A stretch of DNA of 64,000 nt from Deltaproteobacteria bacterium (lineage in GTDB: Bacteria > Desulfobacterota > Desulfuromonadia > Geobacterales > Pseudopelobacteraceae), in NCBI GenBank assembly GCA_021850095.1, contig JAJZRX010000001.1, positions 86,285 through 150,284 on the forward strand, read 5' to 3'. Each line of letters starts with the position of its first letter. Within the stretch, counting starts at the first letter, position 1. A program made the position numbers and the translations under genes. Under the pieces are notes generated by a model, which worked only from the letters and a program-made list of their open reading frames with translations, was not told where the DNA came from and did no database searches. This document shows, piece after piece, positions 8,204-17,958 of the stretch.

Positions 8204-8887
8204 ATGAATCATGTAATCAGCCTGACCGATATCCGCCGCGTTTTTACCATGGGCGAGCAGCAGTTCGAGGCGCTCAAGGGGGTTTCCTACAGCGTGGCGG
8301 CCGGTGAATTCGTCGCCATCATGGGCGCCTCCGGCAGCGGTAAATCCACCTGCATGAACATCCTGGGCTGCCTGGATCGCCCCACCTCCGGCCAGTACCT
8401 GCTGGACGGGCTGGATGTGGGGGGGATGGACGGCAATCAGCTGGCTGAAATCCGCAACCGCAAGCTCGGTTTCGTCTTTCAGGGTTTCAATCTGCTGGCC
8501 CGCACTCCGGCGCTGGAGAATGTGGAGCTGCCGCTGGTCTACGCCGGGTTTTCCTCAAAGGAAAGGAATATAAAAGCCCTGGCGGCCCTGGAGCAGGTCG
8601 GGCTGGCCGGCAAGGAAAACAACCATCCCAGCCAGCTTTCCGGCGGGCAGCAACAGCGGGTTGCCATCGCCCGGGCACTGGTTAACGCTCCGGCCGTGAT
8701 CCTGGCCGATGAACCGACCGGCAACCTGGACAGCGCCACCACCGAAGAGATCATGGAGCTTTTCACGAATCTCAACCGCCAGGGGATTACGATCATCATG
8801 GTCACCCACGAGCACGACGTGGCGGCCTATGCCAGCCGCCAGATCACCTTTCGCGATGGCCACATCATCGCCGATACGACCAGATGA
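8204..8887 (+). CDS. MacB-type ABC transporter ATP-binding protein
   Basis: LolD/MacB-type ATPase (227 aa). Walker A is GASGSGKS (about 42-49), the signature LSGGQQQR (about 147-154) and Walker B VILADEP (about 167-173). It drives mechanotransmission by the FtsX-type permease encoded next. Here the ATPase and permease are separate polypeptides, unlike the fused E. coli MacB. The start follows the macA stop with no gap, and the stop overlaps the permease start by 4 bp, so the three genes form one operon. Confidence 0.93.
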   Translation: MNHVISLTDIRRVFTMGEQQFEALKGVSYSVAAGEFVAIMGASGSGKSTCMNILGCLDRPTSGQYLLDGLDVGGMDGNQLAEIRNRKLGFVFQGFNLLARTPALENVELPLVYAGFSSKERNIKALAALEQVGLAGKENNHPSQLSGGQQQRVAIARALVNAPAVILADEPTGNLDSATTEEIMELFTNLNRQGITIIMVTHEHDVAAYASRQITFRDGHIIADTTR

Positions 8888-10113
8888 TGGACTTTCTCCA
8901 GACCTTCAAAATAGCCCTGCGGGCCCTGCGCACCAACAAGATGCGCTCCTTTCTGACCATGCTGGGCATCATCATCGGCATCGCCGCCGTGATCGCCATG
9001 ATGGCGGTCGGCTCCGGGGCCAGCTATGTCATCTCGCAGCAGATCGCCAGCATCGGCAGCAATATCATCCTGGTCATCCCCGGCTCCACCACCAGCGGTG
9101 GTCTGCGCACCGGCAGCGGCGGGGCCCAGACTCTGACCAGTGACGATGTCAAGGCGATCATGAGCGAATGCCCCTCGGTGGCCCTGGCGGCCGGAACGGT
9201 GCGCTCGTCCGGCCAGGTGGTCTACGGCAACATGAACTGGTCGACCGTGATCATGGGGGGCGGGCCGGAGCTGTTCGAGATCCGCGAATGGGGTGTTTCC
9301 AACGGCCGCAGCATCAGCCAGCAGGATGTGGACGGGGCCGTCAAGGTCTGTCTTCTGGGGCAGACCGTGGCCGACAACCTCTTCGGCGCGGCCGACCCGG
9401 TCGGCAATATCATCCGCATCAAAAAGATCCCCTTCACGGTCATCGGTGTTCTGGAGAGCAAGGGGCAGTCCCCCCAGGGGGTGGACCAGGATGATACGGT
9501 TTTTGTTCCGCTGCGGACGGCCCAGCGCAATCTGGTGCGGGCCCAGCGCACCAACAGTGTCGGGGCCGTGATGGTCAAGGCCAGGAGCGAAGAGCTGCTG
9601 GCCAAGGCTGAAGAGGAGATCAACGCTCTGCTCAACCAGCGCCACCGCATCACCGGCGGCAAGGAGCCGGATTTCTCGACCCGCAACCTGTCCGAGATTC
9701 TGGCGGTGGCGGAGCAATCCTCCAAGGCCATGTCGCTGCTTTTGGGGGCGGTGGCTTCCATCTCGCTGATCGTGGGAGGCATCGGCATTATGAACATCAT
9801 GCTGGTGTCGGTCACCGAGCGTACCCGCGAGATCGGCATCCGCATGGCGATCGGCGCCAAGAAAAACGATATCCTGCTGCAGTTCATGACCGAGGCGGTG
9901 CTGCTGACGCTGCTGGGGGGGGTGATCGGCATCGCCCTGGGCGCCGCCGGCGCCACGGTTGTGTCACATATGCTGGAGTGGCCGACCCTGATTTCACTTC
10001 CCTCAATCACGGTCGCTTTCTTTTTCTCCGGCGCGGTCGGAATCTTCTTCGGTTTCTACCCGGCCAAAAAAGCGGCCGGTCTCAATCCAATCGATGCCTT
10101 GAGGTATGAATAA
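8884..10113 (+). CDS. MacB-type FtsX-domain permease
   Basis: Inner-membrane permease (409 aa) of a MacAB-type exporter. It has an N-terminal membrane helix (about 20-43) and a large periplasmic MacB_PCD domain (about 45-240). A C-terminal FtsX domain carries three helices and the conserved ERTREIGIRMAIGAKK loop. The natural substrate cannot be read from sequence; related systems export peptides, lipids, siderophores or macrolides. It overlaps the ATPase gene by 4 bp and the HIT gene by 8 bp. Confidence 0.92.
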   Translation: MMDFLQTFKIALRALRTNKMRSFLTMLGIIIGIAAVIAMMAVGSGASYVISQQIASIGSNIILVIPGSTTSGGLRTGSGGAQTLTSDDVKAIMSECPSVALAAGTVRSSGQVVYGNMNWSTVIMGGGPELFEIREWGVSNGRSISQQDVDGAVKVCLLGQTVADNLFGAADPVGNIIRIKKIPFTVIGVLESKGQSPQGVDQDDTVFVPLRTAQRNLVRAQRTNSVGAVMVKARSEELLAKAEEEINALLNQRHRITGGKEPDFSTRNLSEILAVAEQSSKAMSLLLGAVASISLIVGGIGIMNIMLVSVTERTREIGIRMAIGAKKNDILLQFMTEAVLLTLLGGVIGIALGAAGATVVSHMLEWPTLISLPSITVAFFFSGAVGIFFGFYPAKKAAGLNPIDALRYE

Positions 10114-10528
10114 TATGAGCTATTGTCCGATGTGTCAGCGCTGGGAGCATGACAGTGATCTGCGGATCATTGAAATGAAGCATTCCTACGTCGTCCTCAA
10201 CCGTGACCAGTTTTTTCCCGGCTATACCCTGCTGTTTACCAAAATCCACGCCATCGAGCTGTTTCAGCTGGATCAGGCGGTGCGCTCGGAACTGATGGAG
10301 GAGGTCAGCCGGGTGGCCCAGGCGCTCCACAGCGTTTTTGCCCCCGACAAGATCAATTATGAATTGCTGGGCAACATGGTGCCGCACATCCACTGGCACA
10401 TCGTGCCGCGCTTTGCCTCGGAGGCGCTCTGGCCGCGTCCGATCTGGGCCGAGCAGCATGATGAGGTTCTTATGACTCCGGAAGAATACCAGCAGCGCAT
10501 CGAAACCATCAGGAGCGCGCTGACATGA
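10106..10528 (+). CDS. HIT family hydrolase
   Basis: A 140-residue histidine-triad protein, likely a nucleotide phosphoramidase or Ap(n)A-type hydrolase. The motif HIHWHIVPR (about residues 94-102) is the catalytic histidine triad. An N-terminal CPMC pair may bind zinc. ATG 10106 overlaps the permease gene by 8 bp; ATG 10115 is an equally possible start. Its stop overlaps the M16 protease start by 4 bp, placing it in the same operon, although a functional link to export is not evident. Confidence 0.9.
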   Translation: MNNMSYCPMCQRWEHDSDLRIIEMKHSYVVLNRDQFFPGYTLLFTKIHAIELFQLDQAVRSELMEEVSRVAQALHSVFAPDKINYELLGNMVPHIHWHIVPRFASEALWPRPIWAEQHDEVLMTPEEYQQRIETIRSALT

Positions 10529-11820
10529 TCAGACCATTTCTGCATACGCTGCCGAACGGCCTGCGGGTGGTCTGTGTCGAAATGCCCCATCTGCATTCCG
10601 TCGAATTGTCGGTTTATCTGAAGGTCGGCGGCCGCAACGACCCTCCCGGCCGGGAGGGACTTTCACATTTTCTGGAGCACATCCTGTTCCGCGGCACGGC
10701 CGACTTCGGTTCGTCGCTGGCGCTGGAAGCGGCTTTCGAAGCGATTGGCGGCGCTCCCAATGCCGCCACTGACACCGAGTCCACCTGCTACTATTCCCGC
10801 ATCCACCCCGAACATGTCGGGCGCGGCATGGAGATCTTCGCCTCCATGATCCTGCGGCCGCTGCTGGAAGGGATCGAGATCGAAAAGAAGATCATCGCCG
10901 AGGAAGCCCGTGAGGATCTGAACGAGCAGGGGCAGGAGATCAACCCGGACACGATTGTCAGCCGTCTGCTCTGGCCGCGTCACCCGCTGGGAATGCCGAC
11001 CATCGGCACGCTGGAAAGTATTGCCGCCATTGAGCGCAGCGATCTGGAACAGCATCTGCGGAATTACTACGTTCCTTCAGCGGCGGTTTTGACGGTTTCG
11101 GGGCCGGTTAACAGCCACGAAATTTTTGCGGCGGCGCTCGAGACCTTCGGCGCCTGGCAGGGGGGCGCCCCGCCGGCCACCCGGCTGGTGGACGTGCAGC
11201 AGCTGCCGCGCAGACCCCAGGTGCGCTGTGTGCAGGATTCGGACAGCCAGATGAGCCTGCAGATTGCTTTCCTCGGCCTGGCGCGCGATGACAGCCGCTT
11301 TATGGCGCTGCGCTTTTTACGCCGCATTCTGGCGGGGGGCGGCAGTTCGCGTCTGTACCTGCGGCTGCGGGAAGAGCTGGGGATCATCTACTCGGTCGAA
11401 GGGGCCATTGGCGCCTATGACGAAACCGGCTGTCTGGCATTCGACCTGTCCACCGCACCCGAAACGCTGATTCAGGCGGTGGAGTCTACCCTGGAAGAGC
11501 TGCTGAAGATCTCCCGGACAATGGTTCCGGCGGTGGAGCTGGAGCGGGTGCGCCATTCCTATATCTTTGACCTGGACTACAGCCGGGATTCGGCCTACGA
11601 GATGGGGGGGCGATACGGCTGGGGGGAATTGATGGCGGTTGTCAAGAGCATCGAGGAGGATCAGGCCGAAGCTCGCGGGGTCACCTCCGCCCTGCTGCTG
11701 GAGGTTGCCCGAAGTTTGTTTGCACCGGAAAACCTGCGCCTGGTGGCGGTGGGACCCTGGAAGCGGGGAATGAAAAAGAAACTGCGGGAGCTGGTTGATC
11801 GCTATGCGGAGCGCTTTTGA
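10525..11820 (+). CDS. M16 family zinc metallopeptidase
   Basis: Insulinase/mitochondrial-processing-peptidase type protease (431 aa). The inverted zinc motif HFLEH lies at about residues 48-52 and the downstream glutamate region is EEAREDLNEQ. A second M16_C domain covers about 170-350, with the RLREELGIIYSV segment that is conserved in this family. No signal peptide is visible, so it is likely cytoplasmic. It is the last gene of the macA-HIT-M16 run, joined by a 4-bp overlap. No terminator is obvious before the convergent PilZ gene 42 bp away. Confidence 0.92.
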   Translation: MIRPFLHTLPNGLRVVCVEMPHLHSVELSVYLKVGGRNDPPGREGLSHFLEHILFRGTADFGSSLALEAAFEAIGGAPNAATDTESTCYYSRIHPEHVGRGMEIFASMILRPLLEGIEIEKKIIAEEAREDLNEQGQEINPDTIVSRLLWPRHPLGMPTIGTLESIAAIERSDLEQHLRNYYVPSAAVLTVSGPVNSHEIFAAALETFGAWQGGAPPATRLVDVQQLPRRPQVRCVQDSDSQMSLQIAFLGLARDDSRFMALRFLRRILAGGGSSRLYLRLREELGIIYSVEGAIGAYDETGCLAFDLSTAPETLIQAVESTLEELLKISRTMVPAVELERVRHSYIFDLDYSRDSAYEMGGRYGWGELMAVVKSIEEDQAEARGVTSALLLEVARSLFAPENLRLVAVGPWKRGMKKKLRELVDRYAERF

Positions 11821-11862
11821 CAGAGCCACGGACCCTGCTTGGCATGCTGGCAAAACCGGCCG

Positions 11863-12558
11863 TCAGGCGATCAGACGATCCGGGTCAAACTCCTTTCTTG
11901 ATTTAAGCACTTTTGCCAGCGCCGCTTCAGTCGCCTCATCCAGGCCGTTGAAACTGACCCCGATGCCGGGCGCGTAGCGCTGCCCCCAGGGCCTGGTCCA
12001 GCAAATGGCGGCTTGGATTTCCAGATTGAATTCCGGCAGGAAGATTCCTATGTCGGCATTGTCAGAAAACTTTTCAGCCGAGACATCCACAATAAACGCA
12101 CCGCCCCACCCCAGGTTGAGGGTAAAGCCGCGGTACTGCTCCCCGCTGCAGGTCACTATGGTGGCAAGGCAGGCCGTGTGCCGCCGGAAAGCCCTCAACG
12201 TCCGCGCTGCAAATCCCGGGCAGGTCAGATTCAGGAAGTCATTCAGGCTTTTGTCCTGCTTGGCGCTGCCCGGCATGGTCATCGGTACCAGAACCGAGCC
12301 CAGCGCCCTGACCCGCAGGGTCGGGAAAAAGTTGGCCAGTGTCCAGGCAACAATCTTTTCCTCACCCTTTGACTTGATTATCGACGGCAGATCCACCAGC
12401 AGTCCGCTGTAAAGACCCTCCAAAGCCAGTTTTTCAGCTTCGCAGAACGTTCGGCAGGCCACCGCTGTCGCAGCGTTGTCCTTCAGCGTGGCCGCCAGGG
12501 CTGTCCGCACGTCATCGACATACGAAACCACCAGTATCGGGTGTGGGGGTAAGGGCAT
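11863..12558 (-). CDS. PilZ domain protein with receiver-like N-terminus
   Basis: A 231-residue protein. The first ~115 residues (ILVVSYVDDVRTALAATL...) resemble a degenerate response-regulator receiver without a clear phospho-acceptor Asp context. The C-terminal half has PilZ features: RAFRRHTA, LNLGWGGAFI in place of the usual DxSxxG box, and PGIGVSF. PilZ domains bind cyclic di-GMP, but the altered motifs make binding uncertain. The ATG at 12558 is chosen because the next upstream start would lie inside cheX. It lies 29 bp downstream of cheX, so the two likely form a signalling operon. Confidence 0.75.
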   Translation of the reverse strand: MPLPPHPILVVSYVDDVRTALAATLKDNAATAVACRTFCEAEKLALEGLYSGLLVDLPSIIKSKGEEKIVAWTLANFFPTLRVRALGSVLVPMTMPGSAKQDKSLNDFLNLTCPGFAARTLRAFRRHTACLATIVTCSGEQYRGFTLNLGWGGAFIVDVSAEKFSDNADIGIFLPEFNLEIQAAICWTRPWGQRYAPGIGVSFNGLDEATEAALAKVLKSRKEFDPDRLIA

Positions 12559-12587
12559 AGAGAAAGCTCTGTCGCGCGGTTTATGTA

Positions 12588-13091
12588 TCAGTCTTCGAGG
12601 GAAAGCGAAACCATGAACCACTCCTGATCAGTGGCGAATTTGAGGGTGATATTCTCGACATCGCCGGCGGAGGTGACGGTGTAGTCCGAGCCGTTGACGA
12701 CCGAGGGGGTCGAAAGCTGAATGTCTTTTCCCCCTTTGGAGAAGTGCTGCTTGAACGAGCCGGCGATCATGTTGGCGATCTCTCCCATGGCGTCGTTGAC
12801 GTCATCGTCGATCTCGGTCACTTCCATGCCCAGCATCAGGGAGGTGAATGAAAGCGCCAGCGGCCAGGGGACATGGATGCTGACCAGACCGCTGTGGGAG
12901 CCGGCCAGTCCGACCATGGCGGTCAGGCAGTTGGTGAAATGGCTGGTCAGATCCATCTGGGGCGGCAGGTACATGATATCCTCCACTCCCACCATGGAGG
13001 AGAAAATTTCCTGCACATCTTTGGTGAGGACTTTGGTCAGCTGCTCTTCAGTTGTGTTCAGCGCCTCCACGGTTTCGGCTCGTAATGGCAT
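12588..13091 (-). CDS. cheX: CheX-like CheY-P phosphatase
   Basis: A 167-residue CheC/CheX family protein. The defining helix motif is present as DAMGEIANMIAGSFK (about residues 102-116), which carries the conserved E and N used to dephosphorylate CheY-P. Only one such motif is present, which fits CheX rather than two-motif CheC. The target response regulator is not encoded here, although a receiver-GGDEF protein lies 1.6 kb upstream. The start has AGGAG upstream. Confidence 0.85.
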   Translation of the reverse strand: MPLRAETVEALNTTEEQLTKVLTKDVQEIFSSMVGVEDIMYLPPQMDLTSHFTNCLTAMVGLAGSHSGLVSIHVPWPLALSFTSLMLGMEVTEIDDDVNDAMGEIANMIAGSFKQHFSKGGKDIQLSTPSVVNGSDYTVTSAGDVENITLKFATDQEWFMVSLSLED

Positions 13092-13136
13092 AAGCTTCCT
13101 CTCCTTGCACGTGCGTTCGCTTGATTATTATCAGCT

Positions 13137-14582
13137 TCAGTATTTTGTGTCCAGCACGGTGATCTTGATTCTGCCGATGATGGAGACTAGCGGCGACAGA
13201 TCCTCCGGCAGATGCCCTTCCAGCAGTTTCAGGTGAGTGGGGTCAGCCGGCAGCTGGTTGTAGGTCGGGTCGACCGAAACCCAGCGGTCACCAATGAAGC
13301 TCTCGGCCCAGCTGTGATACAGGAAACCCTTGTCTTCCAGGTAAACCAGTCCGGATACGAAACGGGTCGGCAGGCCGGCGGCCCGCGCCAGGGCGGTGTA
13401 CAGGCGGGCATGGGTCTGGCAGTTGCCGGAGCGGGATCTGAAGCTTTCAGCGGCGCTGCCGCCGTCATCGACACTGTCTTTCAGCCAGTCCGCAGTCCAG
13501 GACGCCGTAGTCCGGGCCAGTTCCTCCTGATTTGCGGCCGCTGCCGCCAGGGTTTTGGCCTGGGCCACTATTTCAGGCGCCTCGGATTCGATCTTGTCAG
13601 CCGGCTTCAGATAGATCTCCGGCAATTTGGTCACTTTTGGTTCCTGTTCCGCCGGAACAAAAGTTCCGGTCTTGATCTGCACGGTTCCCGCAGCCCGTTT
13701 TTCGGCCAGTTGGCCCCCCTCCTGCAGCATCGGCAGTAGGTCGTTCCAACCACTGATCTCAACCGCCAGGGCGGTCAGTTTCTTTGGCTCCCTGATGGGG
13801 GACGCGATCCGCACCAGGCTGAAGTCGTAGATCAGATCCTTTTTGGCCAGGGCCAGGTCTTTGATAAAGGTTCCCAAAAGCTTCGGATCCTCACGCCTGG
13901 TGATCACCAGTCCTTCCCGCACCGATTCCAGCAGCGTCGTACCCTGACGGTCAATCCAGATATCGTTATTGACAAACGGGTACAGGTTGTTCCGCAGCCG
14001 GATGGCCGGGATTCCTTCGGGAGTGGTTTCCTCCCCCAGCACAGTAATCTTTACTTCCTTGATTTTGAGTTCTTCCGGATCAAAAGCTGACAGCTTGTAG
14101 GACTTGCCGGGCGATACGTCGTGCAGCAGCGGGTATATGTTGAGGGCCGGGCCGGGGAAAAGCTCGCTCCTGAATTTAAGCTGCCTGTCGCTGACCTTGC
14201 CGCCCGAACTGTTTTTAAGGCGCAGAATACCGCCGGCCGCTGTTCCGCTGACGCGTGACGACGCTCCATTGATGGTTTGCTCTACTTCAAAGGAGCGCAA
14301 TCCCAGCTCCTTTGACACCAGGTAGGTTTCGCGCATGGAGGCTTCTTTCGAGAACCCCATGACGTTCATCCGGACGCTACCGTAGCCCTCCATGCGATAG
14401 CCGTCGGGTGACGGGCTGATGACCTGGCGGTAAAAGCCGACCCGGTCGTTATCGACGTAGATACCGAACCAATTTTCCGACATCGGGGGGGCGGAAATCA
14501 TACCGGCTGTTTTTGCGAAAACAGTTGTGGCGCTGCAGAGTGCCACAAAAAAAATGATAACAAGCGTGAAGCGTCCGGTCAT
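13137..14582 (-). CDS. secreted transglutaminase-like cysteine protease family protein
   Basis: A 481-residue exported protein with an N-terminal signal peptide (hydrophobic residues about 5-22, then VFA). A C-terminal transglutaminase core carries the triad Cys388 (SGNCQTHA), His423 (YHSWAE) and Asp438 (VDPTYN). The long N-terminal region (about 35-330) is beta-rich with no named domain seen. Such proteins cross-link or hydrolyse amide bonds, or simply bind peptides. ATG 14582 is preferred because AGGA is well spaced before it and the signal peptide starts there; an in-frame upstream start would give a longer leader. Confidence 0.85.
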   Translation of the reverse strand: MTGRFTLVIIFFVALCSATTVFAKTAGMISAPPMSENWFGIYVDNDRVGFYRQVISPSPDGYRMEGYGSVRMNVMGFSKEASMRETYLVSKELGLRSFEVEQTINGASSRVSGTAAGGILRLKNSSGGKVSDRQLKFRSELFPGPALNIYPLLHDVSPGKSYKLSAFDPEELKIKEVKITVLGEETTPEGIPAIRLRNNLYPFVNNDIWIDRQGTTLLESVREGLVITRREDPKLLGTFIKDLALAKKDLIYDFSLVRIASPIREPKKLTALAVEISGWNDLLPMLQEGGQLAEKRAAGTVQIKTGTFVPAEQEPKVTKLPEIYLKPADKIESEAPEIVAQAKTLAAAAANQEELARTTASWTADWLKDSVDDGGSAAESFRSRSGNCQTHARLYTALARAAGLPTRFVSGLVYLEDKGFLYHSWAESFIGDRWVSVDPTYNQLPADPTHLKLLEGHLPEDLSPLVSIIGRIKITVLDTKY

Positions 14583-14706
14583 GTAGGCATTCCTTATTGG
14601 GGCGGATACAAAAAAACCACCAGTCATTCAGCCAGTTTCCTGAAAGATTGCGGTGGCGTTATTAATGTGATTGAAACATTCATTTTTACACAAAATGGCG
14701 CCGTCT

Positions 14707-15633
14707 TCAGGATTCGTGAAACTCGACCCGGTTGCGTCCGTTGGTTTTGGCGCGGTACAGGGCATCGTCGGCCAGTTTGATGAAAGCGTCGACCGTGGCT
14801 ATGCCGGCCACAGGAAAACAGGCTACTCCCAGGCTGGCGGTGATATTCAGCGGAGAAAGGTCGCCGCTGAACTTGAGCGCCTGCACCGAAAGCCTGATCC
14901 GGTCGGCAACGAAAACGGCCTCCTTGAGGGTGGAGTCGGGCAGAATCGAAATGAATTCCTCCCCCCCGTAACGGGCGGCGCAGTCGTAACTGCGCAACTC
15001 CTTCTGCAGCTGGGTCGCCACCCGCTGTAGCACCACATCGCCCTGCAGGTGGCCGTAGGTGTCGTTGACCTGTTTGAAATGGTCGATATCCAGCATGATC
15101 AATGAAAGCGGGCCGTTTTTGCGGACGGAGCGCTGCAGTTCCTTGTCCAGCGCCTCCATCATGTAGCGCCGGTTGAACAGGCCGGTCAGGTGGTCGGTGT
15201 TTGACAATTCCAACAGAAGTTCGTTGGAGCGCTTGAGATCATCCTGCAGATTTTTGATCTTGAGATGGACTTTTACCCGTGCAATCAGCTCTTCGGGGTC
15301 AAAGGGCTTGGTGATGTAGTCGCTGGCACCCTGGTCAAGCCCCTTGATTTTCAGCTCGCGGTCGTTCATGCCGGTCAGGATCAGAACCGGCACATCCTGC
15401 AGATCGGGGCGGGATTTGAGCATGCTCAAAAACTTGAAGCCGTCGATGCGCGGCATCTCCAGGTCGCACAGGATGATGTCGACCGGAGCCGAAAGCAGCT
15501 TCTTGAATCCTTCCAGACCATCCTCCGCCTCGTAATAGCGCGAAAACAGGTCCGTCGATTCAAGGGTCTTGATGATCCGTTCACGAATCGTGCCGGAATC
15601 ATCTATGATCAAAACGCTGTTAGACATGGCCAC
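14707..15633 (-). CDS. response regulator with GGDEF diguanylate cyclase domain
   Basis: A 308-residue PleD-like cyclase that makes cyclic di-GMP. The receiver domain (about 5-122) has phospho-acceptor Asp57 in CDLEMPRIDG and the switch Lys in ITKPF. The GGDEF domain (about 145-305) carries RYGGEEF (about 221-227), a catalytically competent GGEEF. RSYD (214-217) sits exactly five residues before it, as an inhibitory I-site should. The GTG at 15633 is the better start: GGAG lies 8 nt upstream, whereas the next ATG is 14 nt away. It follows rpe on the same strand (71-bp gap). Confidence 0.93.
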   Translation of the reverse strand: MAMSNSVLIIDDSGTIRERIIKTLESTDLFSRYYEAEDGLEGFKKLLSAPVDIILCDLEMPRIDGFKFLSMLKSRPDLQDVPVLILTGMNDRELKIKGLDQGASDYITKPFDPEELIARVKVHLKIKNLQDDLKRSNELLLELSNTDHLTGLFNRRYMMEALDKELQRSVRKNGPLSLIMLDIDHFKQVNDTYGHLQGDVVLQRVATQLQKELRSYDCAARYGGEEFISILPDSTLKEAVFVADRIRLSVQALKFSGDLSPLNITASLGVACFPVAGIATVDAFIKLADDALYRAKTNGRNRVEFHES

Positions 15634-15704
15634 GAACTTTACTCCAATCGGGGGCGAAACTCAATTTCTAAAATGAATAATCCGTCTGAAAATTCACGAT
15701 AAAA

Positions 15705-16370
15705 TCAGAGCAGCGGTTCTTTGGCCAGCCGTTTCATTTCGAGGATCGTCGCCCCGTAGTCGCTGCTGCCGAAAACGGCGCTGCCGGCAACGAAAACATC
15801 GGCTCCGGCGTGGGCGATACGGGCGATGTTGGACGCCTTGACTCCGCCGTCCACCTCCAGTTCAGCCTCGCAGCCGCGCCGGTCGAGCATGGCCCGCAGG
15901 GCATGGATTTTCGGCAGGCAGGCTTCGATAAAGCTCTGTCCGCCGAAGCCGGGATTGACGGTCATCAGCAGCACCAGATCCAGCTCTTCGAGAACGTAGT
16001 CGAGTACGTTCAGGGGGGTGGCCGGATTGAGTGACACGCCGGCTTTTTTGCCGAGCGATTGTATCAGCTGGACGGTACGGTGCAGGTGATTGACCGCTTC
16101 GGCGTGGACGACGATGATGTCGGCCCCGGCCGCGGCGAAATCCGGGATGTAGCGATCCGGGTTCTCGATCATCAGATGCACGTCCAGCGGCAGCGCCGTC
16201 ACCCTGCGGGCAGCGTCCACGATCAGGGGGCCGATCGTAATGTTGGGAACGAAATGGCCGTCCATGACGTCGATATGGATGTAGTCGGCGCCGGCCGCTT
16301 CAACGGCGCGGATTTCATCGCCCAGGCGCGAAAAGTCGGCCGAAAGTATGGAGGGTGCGATTTTCTTCAT
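15705..16370 (-). CDS. rpe: ribulose-phosphate 3-epimerase
   Basis: A 221-residue TIM-barrel enzyme interconverting ribulose 5-phosphate and xylulose 5-phosphate in the pentose phosphate pathway. Conserved motifs are PSILSADF at the N-terminus, [12 protein letters not shown] with metal-binding residues, [18 protein letters not shown] and EVDGGVK with the catalytic Asp. Full length. It starts 18 bp after rsmB and is co-transcribed with it. Confidence 0.97.
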   Translation of the reverse strand: MKKIAPSILSADFSRLGDEIRAVEAAGADYIHIDVMDGHFVPNITIGPLIVDAARRVTALPLDVHLMIENPDRYIPDFAAAGADIIVVHAEAVNHLHRTVQLIQSLGKKAGVSLNPATPLNVLDYVLEELDLVLLMTVNPGFGGQSFIEACLPKIHALRAMLDRRGCEAELEVDGGVKASNIARIAHAGADVFVAGSAVFGSSDYGATILEMKRLAKEPLL

Positions 16371-16388
16371 TCAATGCTCCGTAGGTCG

Positions 16389-17762
16389 TTAGTACTGTCT
16401 GCGAATGCGCGCCGCAAAGAAGCCGTCCATGCCGTGGCGCTGCGGCCAGGCCCGGAACATGCCGTAAAACTCGAACAGCTCTTTCCAGGCCGGGAACAGG
16501 TCGTTCAGGTTTTCTAGCACAAAATCGGGGTGATGCGAAAGAAAATCCTCCACCACCTCCTCGTTTTCCTCGATGGAGGTGGAACAGGTCGAGTAGAGCA
16601 GTACGCCGCCCGGCTTCAGCAGTGCCGCGGCGTTTTTGAGCAGAATCTTCTGGACAGCCGCCAGACGGGTTATATCTCCGATCGTCAGGCGCCATTTTGC
16701 CTCCGGGTTGCGGCGAACCACCCCCAGCCCGGAACAGGGCGCATCCAACAGGATCCGGTCGAACTGTCCGTGCGGCAGCGAATCGGTCTGGTGCAGATCG
16801 GCGGTTGCGGTCTTCAGGCAGCTGATTCCCAGACGGCGGGCATTTTCCTGGACGATGGACAGCTTTGAGCGGGAAATATCGGTTGCGATCAGCTCGCCCC
16901 GGTCATCCATCTGCTGGGCCAGGTGACAGGACTTGCCGCCCGGGGCGGCACAGGCGTCCCAGATCCGCTCTCCCGGCTGGGCCCCCAGCAGCAGCCCGGC
17001 CAGCTGGGATGACTCGTCCTGCACGGCAAACAATCCGGCTTCATACCCCGGCAGAGTGGCTACCGCATGGCGGCCGGCAACGGTGATGCCGTCGGGAGAG
17101 AAGCGGCAGGCGCGTGCCTCGATCCCCTGCATCTCGAATTCACCCAGCAGCTCTGTCCGCCCGCTGCGCAGTCTATTGACCCGCAGGGTCAGGGGCGGCT
17201 GCTGCGAGGACACCTCGGCCAGGCGACCAGCCTCTTCGAACCCCAGTTGGGCAAGCCAGTGTTCGGCCAGCCATTCCGGTTGGGAGTGGCGGGCGGCTAT
17301 CGCGGCGACCGGCTCGGTGGCCGGATCGGGAAAGGTGATTGCGTCCCGTTTCCGCAGGTAGCTGCGCAGGATCGCATTGACCAGCCCGCTGGTGCGGGGG
17401 GTGATGATCTTGGCCAGATTGACCGATTCGTTGACAGCGGCCGACTCGGGAATCCGGTCCAGACAGGTCAGTTGATACAGGCCGATCCGCAGAATGACCA
17501 GTGCCTGGGGATCGAGCTCTTTCAGCGGTTTTTCAAGCAATTGGACGAGGATATGATCCAGGGTTCCCTGGCGTCGCAGAACGCCGAAAACCAGTTCGGC
17601 AAACAGACCCCGGTCGGGTCCGACCAGGGCTCCGGAAACCAGTTCGCTGTCGATCAGACGATCGGCGAAACCGCCCTGCTTGCTGATGCGCAGCAGCGTC
17701 TGGCAAGCGGCTTGACGCGGATTGGAGGAATGTTCGTTCGTGCTGGCGCGTCTTATAATCAT
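16389..17762 (-). CDS. rsmB: 16S rRNA (cytosine-967-C5)-methyltransferase
   Basis: SAM-dependent rRNA methyltransferase (457 aa). A NusB-like RNA-binding domain covers about 15-145. The Rossmann catalytic domain has DACAAPGGKS for SAM binding (about 269-278), the nucleophile/general-acid Cys pair in APCSGLG (Cys343) and YSTCS (Cys393), and the C-terminal ENEEVV region. Length and order are standard for RsmB. First gene of an rsmB-rpe-GGDEF run, transcribed divergently from the radical SAM gene. Confidence 0.95.
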   Translation of the reverse strand: MIIRRASTNEHSSNPRQAACQTLLRISKQGGFADRLIDSELVSGALVGPDRGLFAELVFGVLRRQGTLDHILVQLLEKPLKELDPQALVILRIGLYQLTCLDRIPESAAVNESVNLAKIITPRTSGLVNAILRSYLRKRDAITFPDPATEPVAAIAARHSQPEWLAEHWLAQLGFEEAGRLAEVSSQQPPLTLRVNRLRSGRTELLGEFEMQGIEARACRFSPDGITVAGRHAVATLPGYEAGLFAVQDESSQLAGLLLGAQPGERIWDACAAPGGKSCHLAQQMDDRGELIATDISRSKLSIVQENARRLGISCLKTATADLHQTDSLPHGQFDRILLDAPCSGLGVVRRNPEAKWRLTIGDITRLAAVQKILLKNAAALLKPGGVLLYSTCSTSIEENEEVVEDFLSHHPDFVLENLNDLFPAWKELFEFYGMFRAWPQRHGMDGFFAARIRRQY

Positions 17763-17890
17763 GGATCCTCGCTCATTCTAGGTTCAGTGCGGCTGAAAAG
17801 ACAAGTTTCCATCATAGTCAGCATGTCCTGAAAGTGCAAGCGCACTTATTGCCGGCAGGCTCCGGAAAGTCAGTAAATCAGCTATTTCCC

Positions 17891-17919
17891 TTGCATAGCC
17901 ACCCCTGATTTGCTACATT
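17891..17919 (+). promoter_or_regulatory. candidate sigma-70 promoter for the radical SAM-rng operon
   Basis: TTGCAT (17891-17896) and TACATT (17914-17919) are separated by 17 bp and lie 40 bp before the radical SAM start codon. Confidence 0.5.
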
Positions 17920-17958
17920 TCCCAACTCTTCAAATTTCATGAAAGAATCGAACTGATA